From NCBI RefSeq assembly GCF_029867415.1, contig NW_026705913.1, forward strand, positions 248,001-312,000: a DNA stretch of 64,000 nt. Reading direction: 5' to 3'. The notes beneath the pieces were generated by a model. That model ran no database searches, was not told the origin of the DNA, and saw only the letters and a program-made list of their open reading frames with translations. This document shows, one piece after another, positions 9,252 to 19,471 of this stretch (the first letter of the stretch is position 1; the number at the start of each line of letters is the position of its first letter). Source of the stretch: Vicia villosa (taxonomy: Eukaryota; Streptophyta; Magnoliopsida; Fabales; Fabaceae). A program made the translations under genes and the position numbers.

Positions 9252-12200
9252 TGTCATACCCCAAATTTGTCCTACCCCTAACTAATTTTTAACTGGATTT
9301 AGCTTCACATTTCATCTGCATACCTTCCATTAGGTCATCTAACATAACTCATGCATCATTAATCAATAAACATGGTAAGGGATCATGGTCATAGGTGGAG
9401 CTGATTTTTTACAGGGCTCGCAGTTCATACCCCGTACATGCTGAGGCTTTCAACTGGTCATGGATTGAGGTTCATTTCACTGTGCTTGTGTCAACTAGTG
9501 GATTTTCAAGGTGGTACCTATGATTATTATGTGGATCATCACAATGTTCGAGTTTCATCTGGTTTATTCTCCAATTCAAGGTCTAGCTCATCTGGTTACC
9601 TGGAATACAAGCCACCCATTTGTTGATTCGTTCATTTGAAGACAATATCAGGTCACTTTCAATTTTTGAAGACATGTGGCAAAATTTCAGCTTTTGACCA
9701 AAGTCCATAATGGATTGTGTTAGGCTTTTGTCTTAGGATGTTTATTCAAGTTGCAAGTTGAAAGAAATATATGAAGATTCATTTGAATATTTTGGAGGGA
9801 AATGTACTTTAGAATTCAAAGTCAAAGCTTGTCATATGTTATTTCAAAATCAATACCGGATCCATCTCAATACAAGGTCATTACATGGAAATGGAAGATT
9901 TACAAGAAAATGTACAAAATAGCAGCTGTTGGCTTCCTAAGGGATCTATTTCCCTTCATTTATTCTAATCTCATCTTCTTCCACTTCACATTCATGTTGC
10001 TCCATGCACTGCCAAAAAAAATGGCATAAACTTCATACCATATGCAAGCTGTTGCTGTCACCATGTCTTCAACCTGCAGAAGGGTCATCATCACATCAGT
10101 TCTGAATAGATCTACATGTTCATACATCCATAAATATACATCACAGAGTCATTCATATACAAACCACTCCCTACTGACCTAACCATTCTTAACCCTTTCA
10201 AACAGCATTAATTCCCAACTAATAACTAACTTTCGGCAAAATAAACGCTAAAACAGTTCCAAAACCAAATTCCCTAACCTATAACTTCCTAACAGTTTTG
10301 ACCAGAGAATTCATCATCCAGAAAAGAAACAAATAAGTAGTAGTTCTGACAAACCTATTTCTTTCCAAAGCCTTTTCATCCCAATTCTTCTTCATGCTGC
10401 TTGTAAACACTAGAAACACATCAAAAATACTGTCAGTATCTCGGCCTAACAAACTAAATGCAAAGTCATGGTCACATACCATTCAACCTTCAAACAGCAC
10501 CACTTACATCCTACAAAAGCCATACAATTTCACACCAATGCCATAACCTACATATCCCGAACAGGCAGTTTAAGTTCGCACCATTCAGCTCATCATTCCG
10601 AAATCACTCACCTGCTATCGTGTTCGCATTGTACAACCCTCCATAAACCATTCAATCAGCCCTGCAACATGACTCAGAAGGAACCATCTCAGTTCTGAAC
10701 GTGCCTGCACACATATATCATACACGCGGTTAAAATCCAGCCCCACATACATCAAGAAAAAACCAAAACAAAGTATTCAGTTCAGCCACCATACATCCAC
10801 CCAAACCTACAAGCTACAACAAAACAAAATCCTGCAACCCAAAAATAAACTAACCTTCAGCAGCCCTACATTTAACAGAAAAAAACAGCCTCACTAAACA
10901 ACAACCAAAAAGCAGCGGCGTGATTAACAAAACCAGTCCCTGCATCATACTTCAAATCAAATTTCATACAGTCATATAAGCCACAACATAGCTTTCAACC
11001 TCAGTTCCATATACCAGCCCTTACAAAATCCATAAACATAACCAAACTAACAGTTTAACTGTTTCTACCTATCACTTAACAACCTTAAACTTCCCTAACC
11101 CTCAATCAGAGACTAAACTACCTCCTAACTGAAATTCTAACCTCTCCCTAACTTCTTTATAACTACCAAACAGCTCCTAACCACATAACAAACTCAACAA
11201 AAACTCATTGGGCCTTGCAGTCACAAAATTGCTGTCTACACACCCCTAGGCCCACGCCCTCTCTTTTTGGGCATGTTATCAAATAAAAACGCTGCTTGGG
11301 CCTGTTTCCTTTGGGCTCAGCGCCTCATTGCTTCCAGCACCATCATTCTGATTTCACACCTCCCTGTTTCACTTAATTGATAGTTTTCTTAGGTTTTCCT
11401 ACTTAGTTTTTTTGCTACCTTTTTTAGGTAATAAAATGACATAAAAACCTCATTAAAAAAATACTAGTTTAGGCTTAGTTAGAATTTAGGTTAGTATATT
11501 TTAGGTTTGAATTAGAATTCCCTTAACACAATCAAACTCATAAAAATAGTAGTTTTTTTTTTTTAGTTTAATTTTGCACTAATACTTGAATCATCTTCTC
11601 TATATCTCTGTACCATTTCCATGTTATTCTTTGTATAATCGTTGTGTGATTTCGTTACTTGTTTTTGGCCTTATCTTAGGCCTACTTTGACACCATTTTA
11701 ATTCCCATGTATAGACAACTTAGACTAGATTTTAGGAATAGTTCCCTTATCATTTTCTTTTTCTTTTCAACTTTTAAAATACTTAATAAAATACCGACAA
11801 GGATCATACCGTTACTATATTTCATAGTAGGAAAGAAATGATTGGGGCGTAGGCCCCGATGTATGTTCTTTTCTACTTAGCGGAGAAGAAATGATTGAGG
11901 TGTGAAGCCTCGATGTATTTCTTAACCGTTATTTAGAGAAACGATTGTGGCGTAGGCTTCGATGTGTGTTCTCTAAATATGCAAAACAAAACTCTTTTTG
12001 GTATGATCTAAGTCACAAATAAATCCCCATAAAAAAACACCAATCAAAAACACTTCAAAAAACACTAATAAATGGTCAGATTTAAAGCAAAAGTAAGGAA
12101 GTGATGCGAGACCTTGTAGTGGGTTCTCGTCATCATGGAATTACCCTAAAAGATACAAACCAATCTCTTTTCTTCTTTCTAAGGGCATTGTTATCTCCGT

Positions 12201-12632
12201 TCCATTGCATCCTAGGCTGTCCCCTTGTGCAAGAACGCGAGCGTTAACGCCGCCCAACTAAAAAACACAAAAACAAGCAGAAAATCCTTAGCCGAGCTAC
12301 GGTAACTCTGATTCCTGAAAAGGATACGTAGGCAGCGGGGTAGGGCCCGTGCGAGTACAATTCTTTATTTTCCCTACATTTTGCATTCATTTCGCATTTA
12401 GACATAGACATAGATACACACCCTTTAGATAGAAACAAACATAGGTGGATACCATCGAGTACGATGGGCGCGAGGGGTGCTAATACCTTCCCCTTGCGTA
12501 ACCGACTCCCGTACCTTGATTCTCTGGTCGCAAGACCCTGTTCCTTCCTTTGTTAGGTTTTCTGATATTCCTTTCCCTTATGGGATAAATATATTGGTGG
12601 CGACTCTGTTCATTTTTCGCGAGCGTGCGACA
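9252..12632 (+). repeat. 5' LTR of element B
   Basis: 3381 bp from TGTCATACCCC to GTGCGACA. All short frames in it are repeated at +10220 or +10219 in the other LTR and look like chance. Near the 3' end is the segment 'aataccttccccttgcg' then 'ggtggcgactctg', a pattern shared by the ends of the other Ogre-like LTRs here. Confidence 0.95.
11826..11977 (+). repeat. Three tandem long hairpins in the B 5' LTR
   Basis: Hairpin 1 (11826-11877): inner stem ATTGGGGC/GCCCCGAT with loop GTAG, outer arms AGTAGGAAAGAA and TTCTTTTCTACT. Hairpin 2 (11886-11923): inner ATTGAGGT/GCCTCGAT, outer AAGAAAT/ATTTCTT. Hairpin 3 (11932-11977): inner ATTGTGGC/GGCTTCGAT with one mismatch, outer TTTAGAGAA/TTCTCTAAA. 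The ATTG..CGATGT core is constant. The outer arms differ between the three yet each pair is complementary. Confidence 0.85.
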
Positions 12633-12634
12633 GC

Positions 12635-12652
12635 TGGCGACTCTGCTGGGGA
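12635..12652 (+). promoter_or_regulatory. Primer binding site of element B
   Basis: TGGCGACTCTGCTGGGGA begins 2 bases after the 5' LTR. As I recall, Ogre elements use a tRNA-Arg primer and have a site of this form. A variant TGGCGACTTCACTGGGGA follows the LTR of element D2. Confidence 0.85.
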
Positions 12653-13653
12653 TGTTGCTAGACCTGTTGCTGGTCCATCCTTAGTGAGTCGATCCTAGCC
12701 TATCCGTTTGTTTGTTTATTTACTGGGTGTGCTGTGTTTTCTCTATACGTGCCTTTATTTATTTTGTGTATTTATTTTATGTTTCGCATGTCCTGTTTGT
12801 TTCTGCTTGCATATCATGCATATGGATTATATTTTGTGTTCCTTGGGGTCTTCTGTTCTGTTTTGCAGGTTGGGTGGGATGTTCTATGAGGTAAAAGGCC
12901 CAATACCCAGGCTATGAGTGCACTTTAGGTACCCTAGGATAGAGTGGATAGTCATGACGCCAACAGAATGTCAGGTTCTGTTGATTGCGATCATGAGACC
13001 CACGCCCAGTCGAGGTCCAAATGGGGTATCATTGTTGGCATGTAGATGCAACAACATTGGTGCCTCAGGAGGACTGATAACGCTGGTTGCCATTTTTGAC
13101 CTACCCTGACCTAGACTACACCTGTGAGTGGGGAGGGATATACATGACAGGTACCGTTGGTGACTCAGGTTCTGTTGGTGACTATTGGTTCTCCTGGTAT
13201 TCAAAAAGGTGTCGGACCTTTGATCCTGTGACATTTGACCTGTATCAGTTATTCAGAGGATTGTACAGTGGTTACTAAGATTACATCGACCGTTGATCCC
13301 ATGCTTTTGCATTGCATAACATCATTGCTTTGTCCACTCCATTTATGAAAGATCCTAAAGTCTATTTCCAAAAAAAAAGAGAAAAGAAAAGAAAAGAAAA
13401 GATATGTAAAAGAAAAAGGAAATAGAAAAGCAAAAAAGAAAAGAAAAGATATTCTATACAAAAGAGAAGCTTTGATTCCAAAAAAGAAAGATGAAAGTGT
13501 GAGAAAAGACTTTAGGATCTCTCATAAATGAAACATGCATTCATACTATCATGCATTTCATGTTTCTTTCAAAGACTTATGGGACCATTTCTAAACAGAT
13601 TCCAAGATCAACAACATATTTGACTTCTCACCGCCACAACTCCAAGATCAACT
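12653..13653 (+). other. 5' UTR of element B
   Basis: About 1 kb with no credible gene. It has a T-rich part (12700-12850) and a purine-rich run of aaaagaaaag units at 13369-13460 shortly before the ORF. Ogre elements are known to splice in this general area; I could not place a splice site with confidence. Confidence 0.5.
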
Positions 13654-14769
13654 ATGGAACAACTCCGTGAGGAAATGGATGAGATGAAGGAACAAATGGG
13701 TCATCTTATGTTGGAGATGCGAGACTTGGTCCGTAATCAGGATGCACTAAAGGAGGAAAATAGTCAGTTGAAGACTCAATTGAGCTTGGTCATGGAAGTT
13801 CTGAAGACGGTATTAAGGAAGGAAGGTGATGTTGTTCCTGTTGCTGCAACAGAAGTTGTTGATTCCTTCTCTCCAATAGGATCTCTTTTCACTCATGGGA
13901 TGCCTCAGGGAGCTCTCCCTCAATTTCAAGTGCCACTGCCTCCACGTCAAAATGTTCATGCCCCTAGAATGAATCAAGGAGACCAAATGTGTGGGAAAAA
14001 GCCCAAGAAACCTCAGAGAATTCTCAATCCTATCCCGATGCCTTACGCTCAGTTACTTCCCCGTTTGCTGGAGCTTCAGTTGGTTGAGCTACGAGAATTG
14101 GCTACGCCTGAAAAGCTTCCCCCCACCTTTGATGCCAATGCTCGATGTGAGTTCCATTCTGGGGCACCTGGTCATGATATTGAGAATTGTAGGGCGCTGA
14201 AGCAGCAAATTCAAGATCTCATTGATTCAAAAGTGATTTTGTTCACCCCCGAGGGTATGTTTGTTCAAGGAAATGGGGTTCCAACTGCGGTAGAAGAAAA
14301 GGTTGATTCATACTTCTATGTCAGATCTACTTCAAATCAGAAGCATAATGCACCATCTTGGGTTTCAGGTTTCCCTCTTCATCAGTATCCATTTGTTTCA
14401 CAGCCAAATCAAAAGAGGAAGACACCCGAACAGAATCATCAACAAGGTCATCTGAATGAATACCCACCTAGAAGTAATTTGGGGCGAAGAAATGCTCCTC
14501 TGGACCAGATTCCCATGACATACACTAAACTTCTGCCATATCTAGTGCAAAGCTCATTGGTGGCCCCCAAATCTCTGAAACCTCCACCACGCCCGTTTCC
14601 ACCTGGGCATGACCCTAATGTGCAATGTGGGTACCACGCTGGATCAGCAGGGCACTCAACCGAGGACTGCAACGCTTTCAAAGCCAAGGTGCAACAATTG
14701 ATCGACGAGAGACATATAACCCTTCAAGGAGGAAACATGTGGGTGAACGGAATGCCCGTGCCCAAGTGA
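13654..14769 (+). CDS. gag: Gag-like protein with two zinc-knuckle modules and no capsid core
   Basis: 371 aa from ATG at 13654, without internal stops. Residues 1-60 look like a coiled coil (MEQLREEMDEMKEQMGHLML and following). A linker rich in Pro, Gln and Val follows. Module 1 (about 125-200) has NPIPMPYAQLLPRLLE and knuckle Cys165, His168, His174, Cys179. Module 2 (about 286-371) has QIPMTYTKLLPYL and Cys325, His328, His334, Cys339. The same module is present once at the end of the gags of C, H and D2. The capsid-type stretch seen in C and D2 (PAKFKTPEFEKYKG to YAQRWRELA) is absent. It probably binds element RNA and joins particles made by a helper; that is inference. Confidence 0.85.
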   Translation: MEQLREEMDEMKEQMGHLMLEMRDLVRNQDALKEENSQLKTQLSLVMEVLKTVLRKEGDVVPVAATEVVDSFSPIGSLFTHGMPQGALPQFQVPLPPRQNVHAPRMNQGDQMCGKKPKKPQRILNPIPMPYAQLLPRLLELQLVELRELATPEKLPPTFDANARCEFHSGAPGHDIENCRALKQQIQDLIDSKVILFTPEGMFVQGNGVPTAVEEKVDSYFYVRSTSNQKHNAPSWVSGFPLHQYPFVSQPNQKRKTPEQNHQQGHLNEYPPRSNLGRRNAPLDQIPMTYTKLLPYLVQSSLVAPKSLKPPPRPFPPGHDPNVQCGYHAGSAGHSTEDCNAFKAKVQQLIDERHITLQGGNMWVNGMPVPK

Positions 14770-17380
14770 ATGCCCGTATTCCAGAAAGTATCACAAAAAA
14801 AAAAAGAAGAATAAGCCCAAATGGAGTCAAGGCTCCTCGACATTGGCAATCATCATTTCATTTCCGTATTCTAACTTCAATATTCCCTATTTTGTTGAAG
14901 ACTACTTCCTTGTCTGAGTTGGTTGGTATGATAATAATAAAAGCACCACAAATTCTCGAGCAACTTCGTCATAATCTTTTCCAAAAAAAAAGGAAATCAA
15001 GAATGTTTTGTAGAAGCATCTCTCATTCTCAAGGTTCTTATGCTCAGTTGTATCCGTGGAGGGTGGTGTTTCAGTTGGTGTTTTCGTCTTTCCTTACAAC
15101 AAATAGCTTCTCTGAGTTTGATGACCATACAAGGTTCTTCCATTTATGATGATGATTACTATTCTAGCAACAATGCTTGGGGCTCCCGCACGAGGGATAA
15201 GCAAGACGCACTCTTATCTTGAGCATTGCATCACTCGCATTGCTCGAATCCCTAAAGCATTACAAATTCTTGGGTGACTTCGTCAGAATCTTCTTCCGTG
15301 TGATAATCAAGAGTGTTCTTCACAATGCTTCTCATTCTCAAGGTTCTACTTCATATATCAGTTGCCTTTTCTCATGATCTCCTTCTCAGTGGCCTTGCTA
15401 GTTAACAGAAACAAGAAGAATATGAGAAACAAATGGACGTGATTTTATTGCCTTGTACTCAGTCGTTTCCTTGTTTGTTGGAATCACAATTGGTTAAGAT
15501 TCTAGTATTGGGTCTTCTTCACCACAAGTATCTCTTGAGTTGATGATCATACAAGATTCTTCCCATTTATGATGGCGATTACTACTCTAGCAAACTATGC
15601 TTGGGGCTCCCGCATGAGGGATAAGCAAGACGTACTCTTATCTTGAGCATTGCATCATTCGCATTGCTCGAATCCCTAAAGCAAGGCAAAAGTTTACAAC
15701 TCTTGGGTGACTTTGTCGGAGTTCTCTTTTGAAGTAATCTGAAGTGTTTGGAAGGAACTGCAGAAAGTATTCAAGCTCAACAAGTCCAGACGGAGTCAAG
15801 TCTCCTCAACAACGACACCCATTTAGTTTCTTACTGCATTCTCATTGTAATTTTTCATTTGTGTGTTTAAGCATCAATAGCATGTAAAAACTTGTTAATT
15901 TCTGAATGAAAATCATAATACATTGTTTATGTTTGTCTTGAAGTAATCCATTCGTTATCACTCATAAAATGTTTTTGGCATTACGATACCAACTTTACTA
16001 ATTGTTTGCTTAGGCAAAAAAGCTGAGGGAGAATGATGAAAGATAAAAACGCAAAAATCTCAAATCATGTGCTTTTGAATAAAAAACCCTACTGAGGATG
16101 TACAGGCATTGTTTCAAATCCCCAAACACCGGAGATATAAGGGAGATAGACCCTCGTCAACCCCTTTGAGCCTTGAAGTAGAAGTTTCTTTTCTAATCAT
16201 TAAAAAACCCTTATTTTAACCTGGGGGCAGGGTAGTGTTCATTTAACTTGATTGAGTGTTCAAAACTCACCAAAAGGGTATGAATCTAAGGATACAACAA
16301 TGGTTATCCTTCAAAAGGTTGAGGAATTTCAAAACCGCAATGATTATCCTTATTCCATCAAGAGGTCAAAAGATGACGATACCACAATGGTAATCCTTCA
16401 TCAAATCAAAGGAGTGAGGCGGTCGCAATCACCTCCAACGAATCAAAGACTAAGCGAGGTCACACGACTTGTTCAAAAAAAATAATAGCAAAAAAGAAAT
16501 GGCAAAAAAATATAAGAAGAAAAGGATGAAAAGAAAATGGCAAAAGAAGCATAGAAAAAATGACAATGAAATTGCCAAGCAAGAACAAAGTCGTGTGACA
16601 ACGAATCAGAAGAATAAAAGGTGAGCGACCGCCATGTCCAAAGAACCTCGTTGATTCCTCAACCATTTCAAAATTCGTTGTGAGGGATGAACGCTCGTGT
16701 CGAGTTAACTGAACATAGGATTGGAGAACATCACGAAGGGGGTGGGTACAAATAATTTTGAGCCTAAAAATCCTTTGTTTTCTAAAAACCGTGAGCCCGG
16801 CCAAATTACGACCCTTAAAAGTCCTAATTGAAGTAGGGTTTATTTCGAAGATGCACTCCGATGAGATAGCGTTTAACTGACTCCCAATGAAGCGAGACTC
16901 ATATCCATGTTGGTATCGTATGTTTGCTTTATCTTCCACATGCAAAAATCGAGGTTGTGTCAACTAGTGATCCATTCACAAGAGGTCGCAACCTCATTTC
17001 AATAAAAAAGTTTCTTTAAACTTCAAGACTAACATACACTTTGCATTAGAATTATCATTCCTAGAATTAACATTCTTTTGCATACAAACATCTGCTTAAA
17101 CATCAAAGAAATTTCAGGATGAGAATCAGTGAGCAACTTGATCATGTCAAAGTACAAGAGACTTGAGAACTCCGAGGAACAAAGGCTAATCATTTCAAAT
17201 GTTGACCATCAAGGGGCAGATTCTCTAAAAACTCCGTTGGGCATGCACAGTTAATGCTTTCTTTGATTACCTTGAGGGGAAGAGTTTGAAGACTCCGTTG
17301 AGCGTGGTAAAGTTGTTTCCATGTTTGTTTAACTTCAAAACAATGAAGGCTTGAGGATTCTAGTCCGATGTACCTAATCA
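14770..17380 (+). other. Non-coding region of element B after the ORF
   Basis: No pol domain is found. The part from 16060 to 16240 (tgtacaggcattgtttcaa, cctttgagccttgaagtag, taacctgggggcagggtag) is homologous to segments after the gags of C (29640-29790) and H (43420-43560). Those two also lack pol. This shows a shared 'gag then 3' UTR' layout. Confidence 0.6.
14955..15730 (+). repeat. Imperfect direct repeat of about 420-430 bp in element B
   Basis: A block running from 'catctctcattctcaaggttct' through 'gcttggggctcccgca' to 'gctcgaatccctaaagca' occurs twice, at about 15000-15270 and 15330-15690. A third partial start (cttgggtgactttgtcgga) is at about 15705. The best-matched parts are 15109-15285 and 15531-15720. 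Confidence 0.75.
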
Positions 17381-17535
17381 GGGGCAATTAAGTCGAGGTT
17401 TGACCTCTCAAATTCAGCATATCTGGGGCAATCATGTCGACAAATCTCTTCGAGCCTTGATCAATTTGGGGCAATCAAGTCGAGGAATTTCTCTTGAGTT
17501 CAACCAATCTGGGGCAGTTACGTCGAGATTCGACA
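17380..17535 (+). repeat. Short 'ggggcaatcaagtcgag' repeats
   Basis: Four diverged copies of (t/a)ggggca(a/g)t(c/t)a(a/t/c)gtcga occur between 17380 and 17530. Confidence 0.6.
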
Positions 17536-17628
17536 AATCTCTCCAAGGATTCTATAGTGCAAATTCCTTCATGGGTCGTGAAGCTTGGGGCACAATCTCT
17601 TGGGTTATTTTGTTCTCTCCCCAATCAT

Positions 17629-17813
17629 AGGAGTTTATTTCTCCTGGAAACTAGGTCTCTCCCAAGCGTAGGAGTTTATTTCTCCTGAGAGTTTGATCTA
17701 TTCCCCAGTCATAGGAGTTTATTTCTCCTGGAAACTTGGCCTCTCCCCAAACACGGAGTTAATTTCTCCCGAGAGTTTGTTCCATTCCTCAAGCACAGGA
17801 GTTTATTTCTCCT
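17629..17813 (+). repeat. Five hairpins with a TTTATTT loop in the B 3' UTR
   Basis: AGGAG-TTTATTT-CTCCT occurs at 17629-17645, 17670-17686, 17713-17729 and 17797-17813. A fourth-position copy near 17755 keeps GGAG/CTCC with loop TTAATTT. The same seven-base loop with a different stem (AGAGGA/TCCTCT) is in element E at 36134-36152 and 36199-36217, and in D2 at 56487-56505. Confidence 0.85.
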
Positions 17814-18339
17814 AGGAGTTGTCCTACTTCCCTAATCGAGGCTCCTTATCTGGATTTCTCATTCCCAACATGGTGAATCGAGGGAATCTCCTCAAGCTGA
17901 AAATCCTTCAGGCAGTGGCACATGGTGAGAAGTCAGAAATCATTCTTCAAGTCAAAGAAAAGTGCATCTTTCAAATCAAAGTCCAATATCTATTGGCATC
18001 TGCACATGGTCCTTATCACTAAGGGGATTCTCCCCGGTGTTTACTTCATTAATGCCTTTATTTGGCACTTTGCATATAGCATTCACTGCATATAACATTG
18101 CATCCTCAAAAGCGTAGCATATCCATCAAAATGGAGCATTACGCCATAGAAAAATTCAAACATGCATACAAAGCATAAGCCAGATAATACAAATCCGCAC
18201 CCAGTCAAGACAATAATACATCCCCACACAAAAGGTTGTCCTTACAAATTCCGATTGATATCTGCTACTACATTTCAAATCTCTTCCAACCACGGTGCCG
18301 ATGCGAGGTATCTTCAATCTCTGATGAGTGTCTGACACA

Positions 18340-19190
18340 ATGTCTCCTTTTGTCCCTCGATGTCGAGTCGATGTTGAGTCATAGGTCGCACGAGATATTT
18401 TCCTTCCAGTTTTGAAGTTCGTACGAGATCTTCTCCCGATGTTGAGTCATAGATCGTAAGAGATCTTATTCTTTCAGTCCTGAAGATCATGCTTAGGTCT
18501 TCTCCTGGTGTCGAGTCGATGTTGAGTCATAGATCGTAATAGATCTTATTCTTTCAGTCCTGAAGATCGTGCTTAGGTCTTCCCTTGATGTTGAGTCGAT
18601 GTTGAGTCATAGATCGTATATTCTTTCAGTCCTGAAGATCGTACGAGATCCTTTCCTGATGTCGAGTCGATGTTGAGTCATAGATCGTAAGAGATCTTAT
18701 TCTTTCAGTCCTGAAGATCATGCTTAGGTCTTCTCCTGGTGTCGAGTCGATGTTGAGTCATAGATCGTAAGAGATCTTATTCTTTCAGTCCTGAAAATCG
18801 TACGAGATCCTTTCCTGATGTCGAGTCGATGTTGAGTCATAGATCGTAAAAGATCATATTCTTTCAGTCCTGAAGATCGTACGAGATCCTTTCCTGATGT
18901 CGAGTCGATGTTGAGTCATAGATCGTAAAAGATCTTATTCTTTTAGTCCTGAAGATCATGCTTAGGTCTTCTCCTGATGTTGAGTCGATGTTGAGTCATA
19001 GATCGTAAGAGATCTTATTCTTTCAGTCCTGAAGATCATGCTTGGGTCTTCTCTTGATGTTGAGTCGATGTTGAGTCATAGATCGTAAGAGATCTTATTC
19101 TTTCGGTCCTGAAGATCATGCTTAGGTCTTCTCCTGATGTTGAGTCGATGTTGAGTCATAGATCGTACGAGATCTTTTTCCTTTCGGTCA
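18340..19190 (+). repeat. About 80-bp tandem array in the B 3' UTR, about 11 copies
   Basis: 'gatgttgagtcatagatcgta' recurs every 69-82 bases from about 18370 to 19150. Units hold AGATC-gtaaga-GATCT and GAAGATC-atgctta-GGTCTTC, both able to form hairpins. Other units replace the second by GATC-gtacga-GATC. Confidence 0.88.
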
Positions 19191-19452
19191 TTGTTTCATA
19201 CAACCATCCTCTTTGAAAACCCCGTGTCGACACCGCTACCACGTTATGAGCTATCTCCATTCAAACCCATTACTCACTGTAAATATCCTTCCATCATAAA
19301 AACAAAAATTCTCTTTCCCCAGCAGATATCAAAACAAAAATAAGAATAACACTCATACCATCTTTTCAGGACAAATTTCAGGTCTTGATATTTAATCTTC
19401 TTCTACCTCGAATGTTCGAAAGGCTAGCGCCAATCTCACTTTCAGGTTTAAG

Positions 19453-19471
19453 ATGATTAAATAGGGGCAGC
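19453..19471 (+). promoter_or_regulatory. Polypurine tract of element B
   Basis: atgattaaataggggcagc lies directly before the 3' LTR start TGTCATACCCC. Confidence 0.85.

Noticed and set aside
12244..12438. Minus-strand 64-aa frame repeated at 22463-22657
   Set aside because: It is duplicated only because it lies in both LTRs of element B; no domain and no sign of coding constraint.
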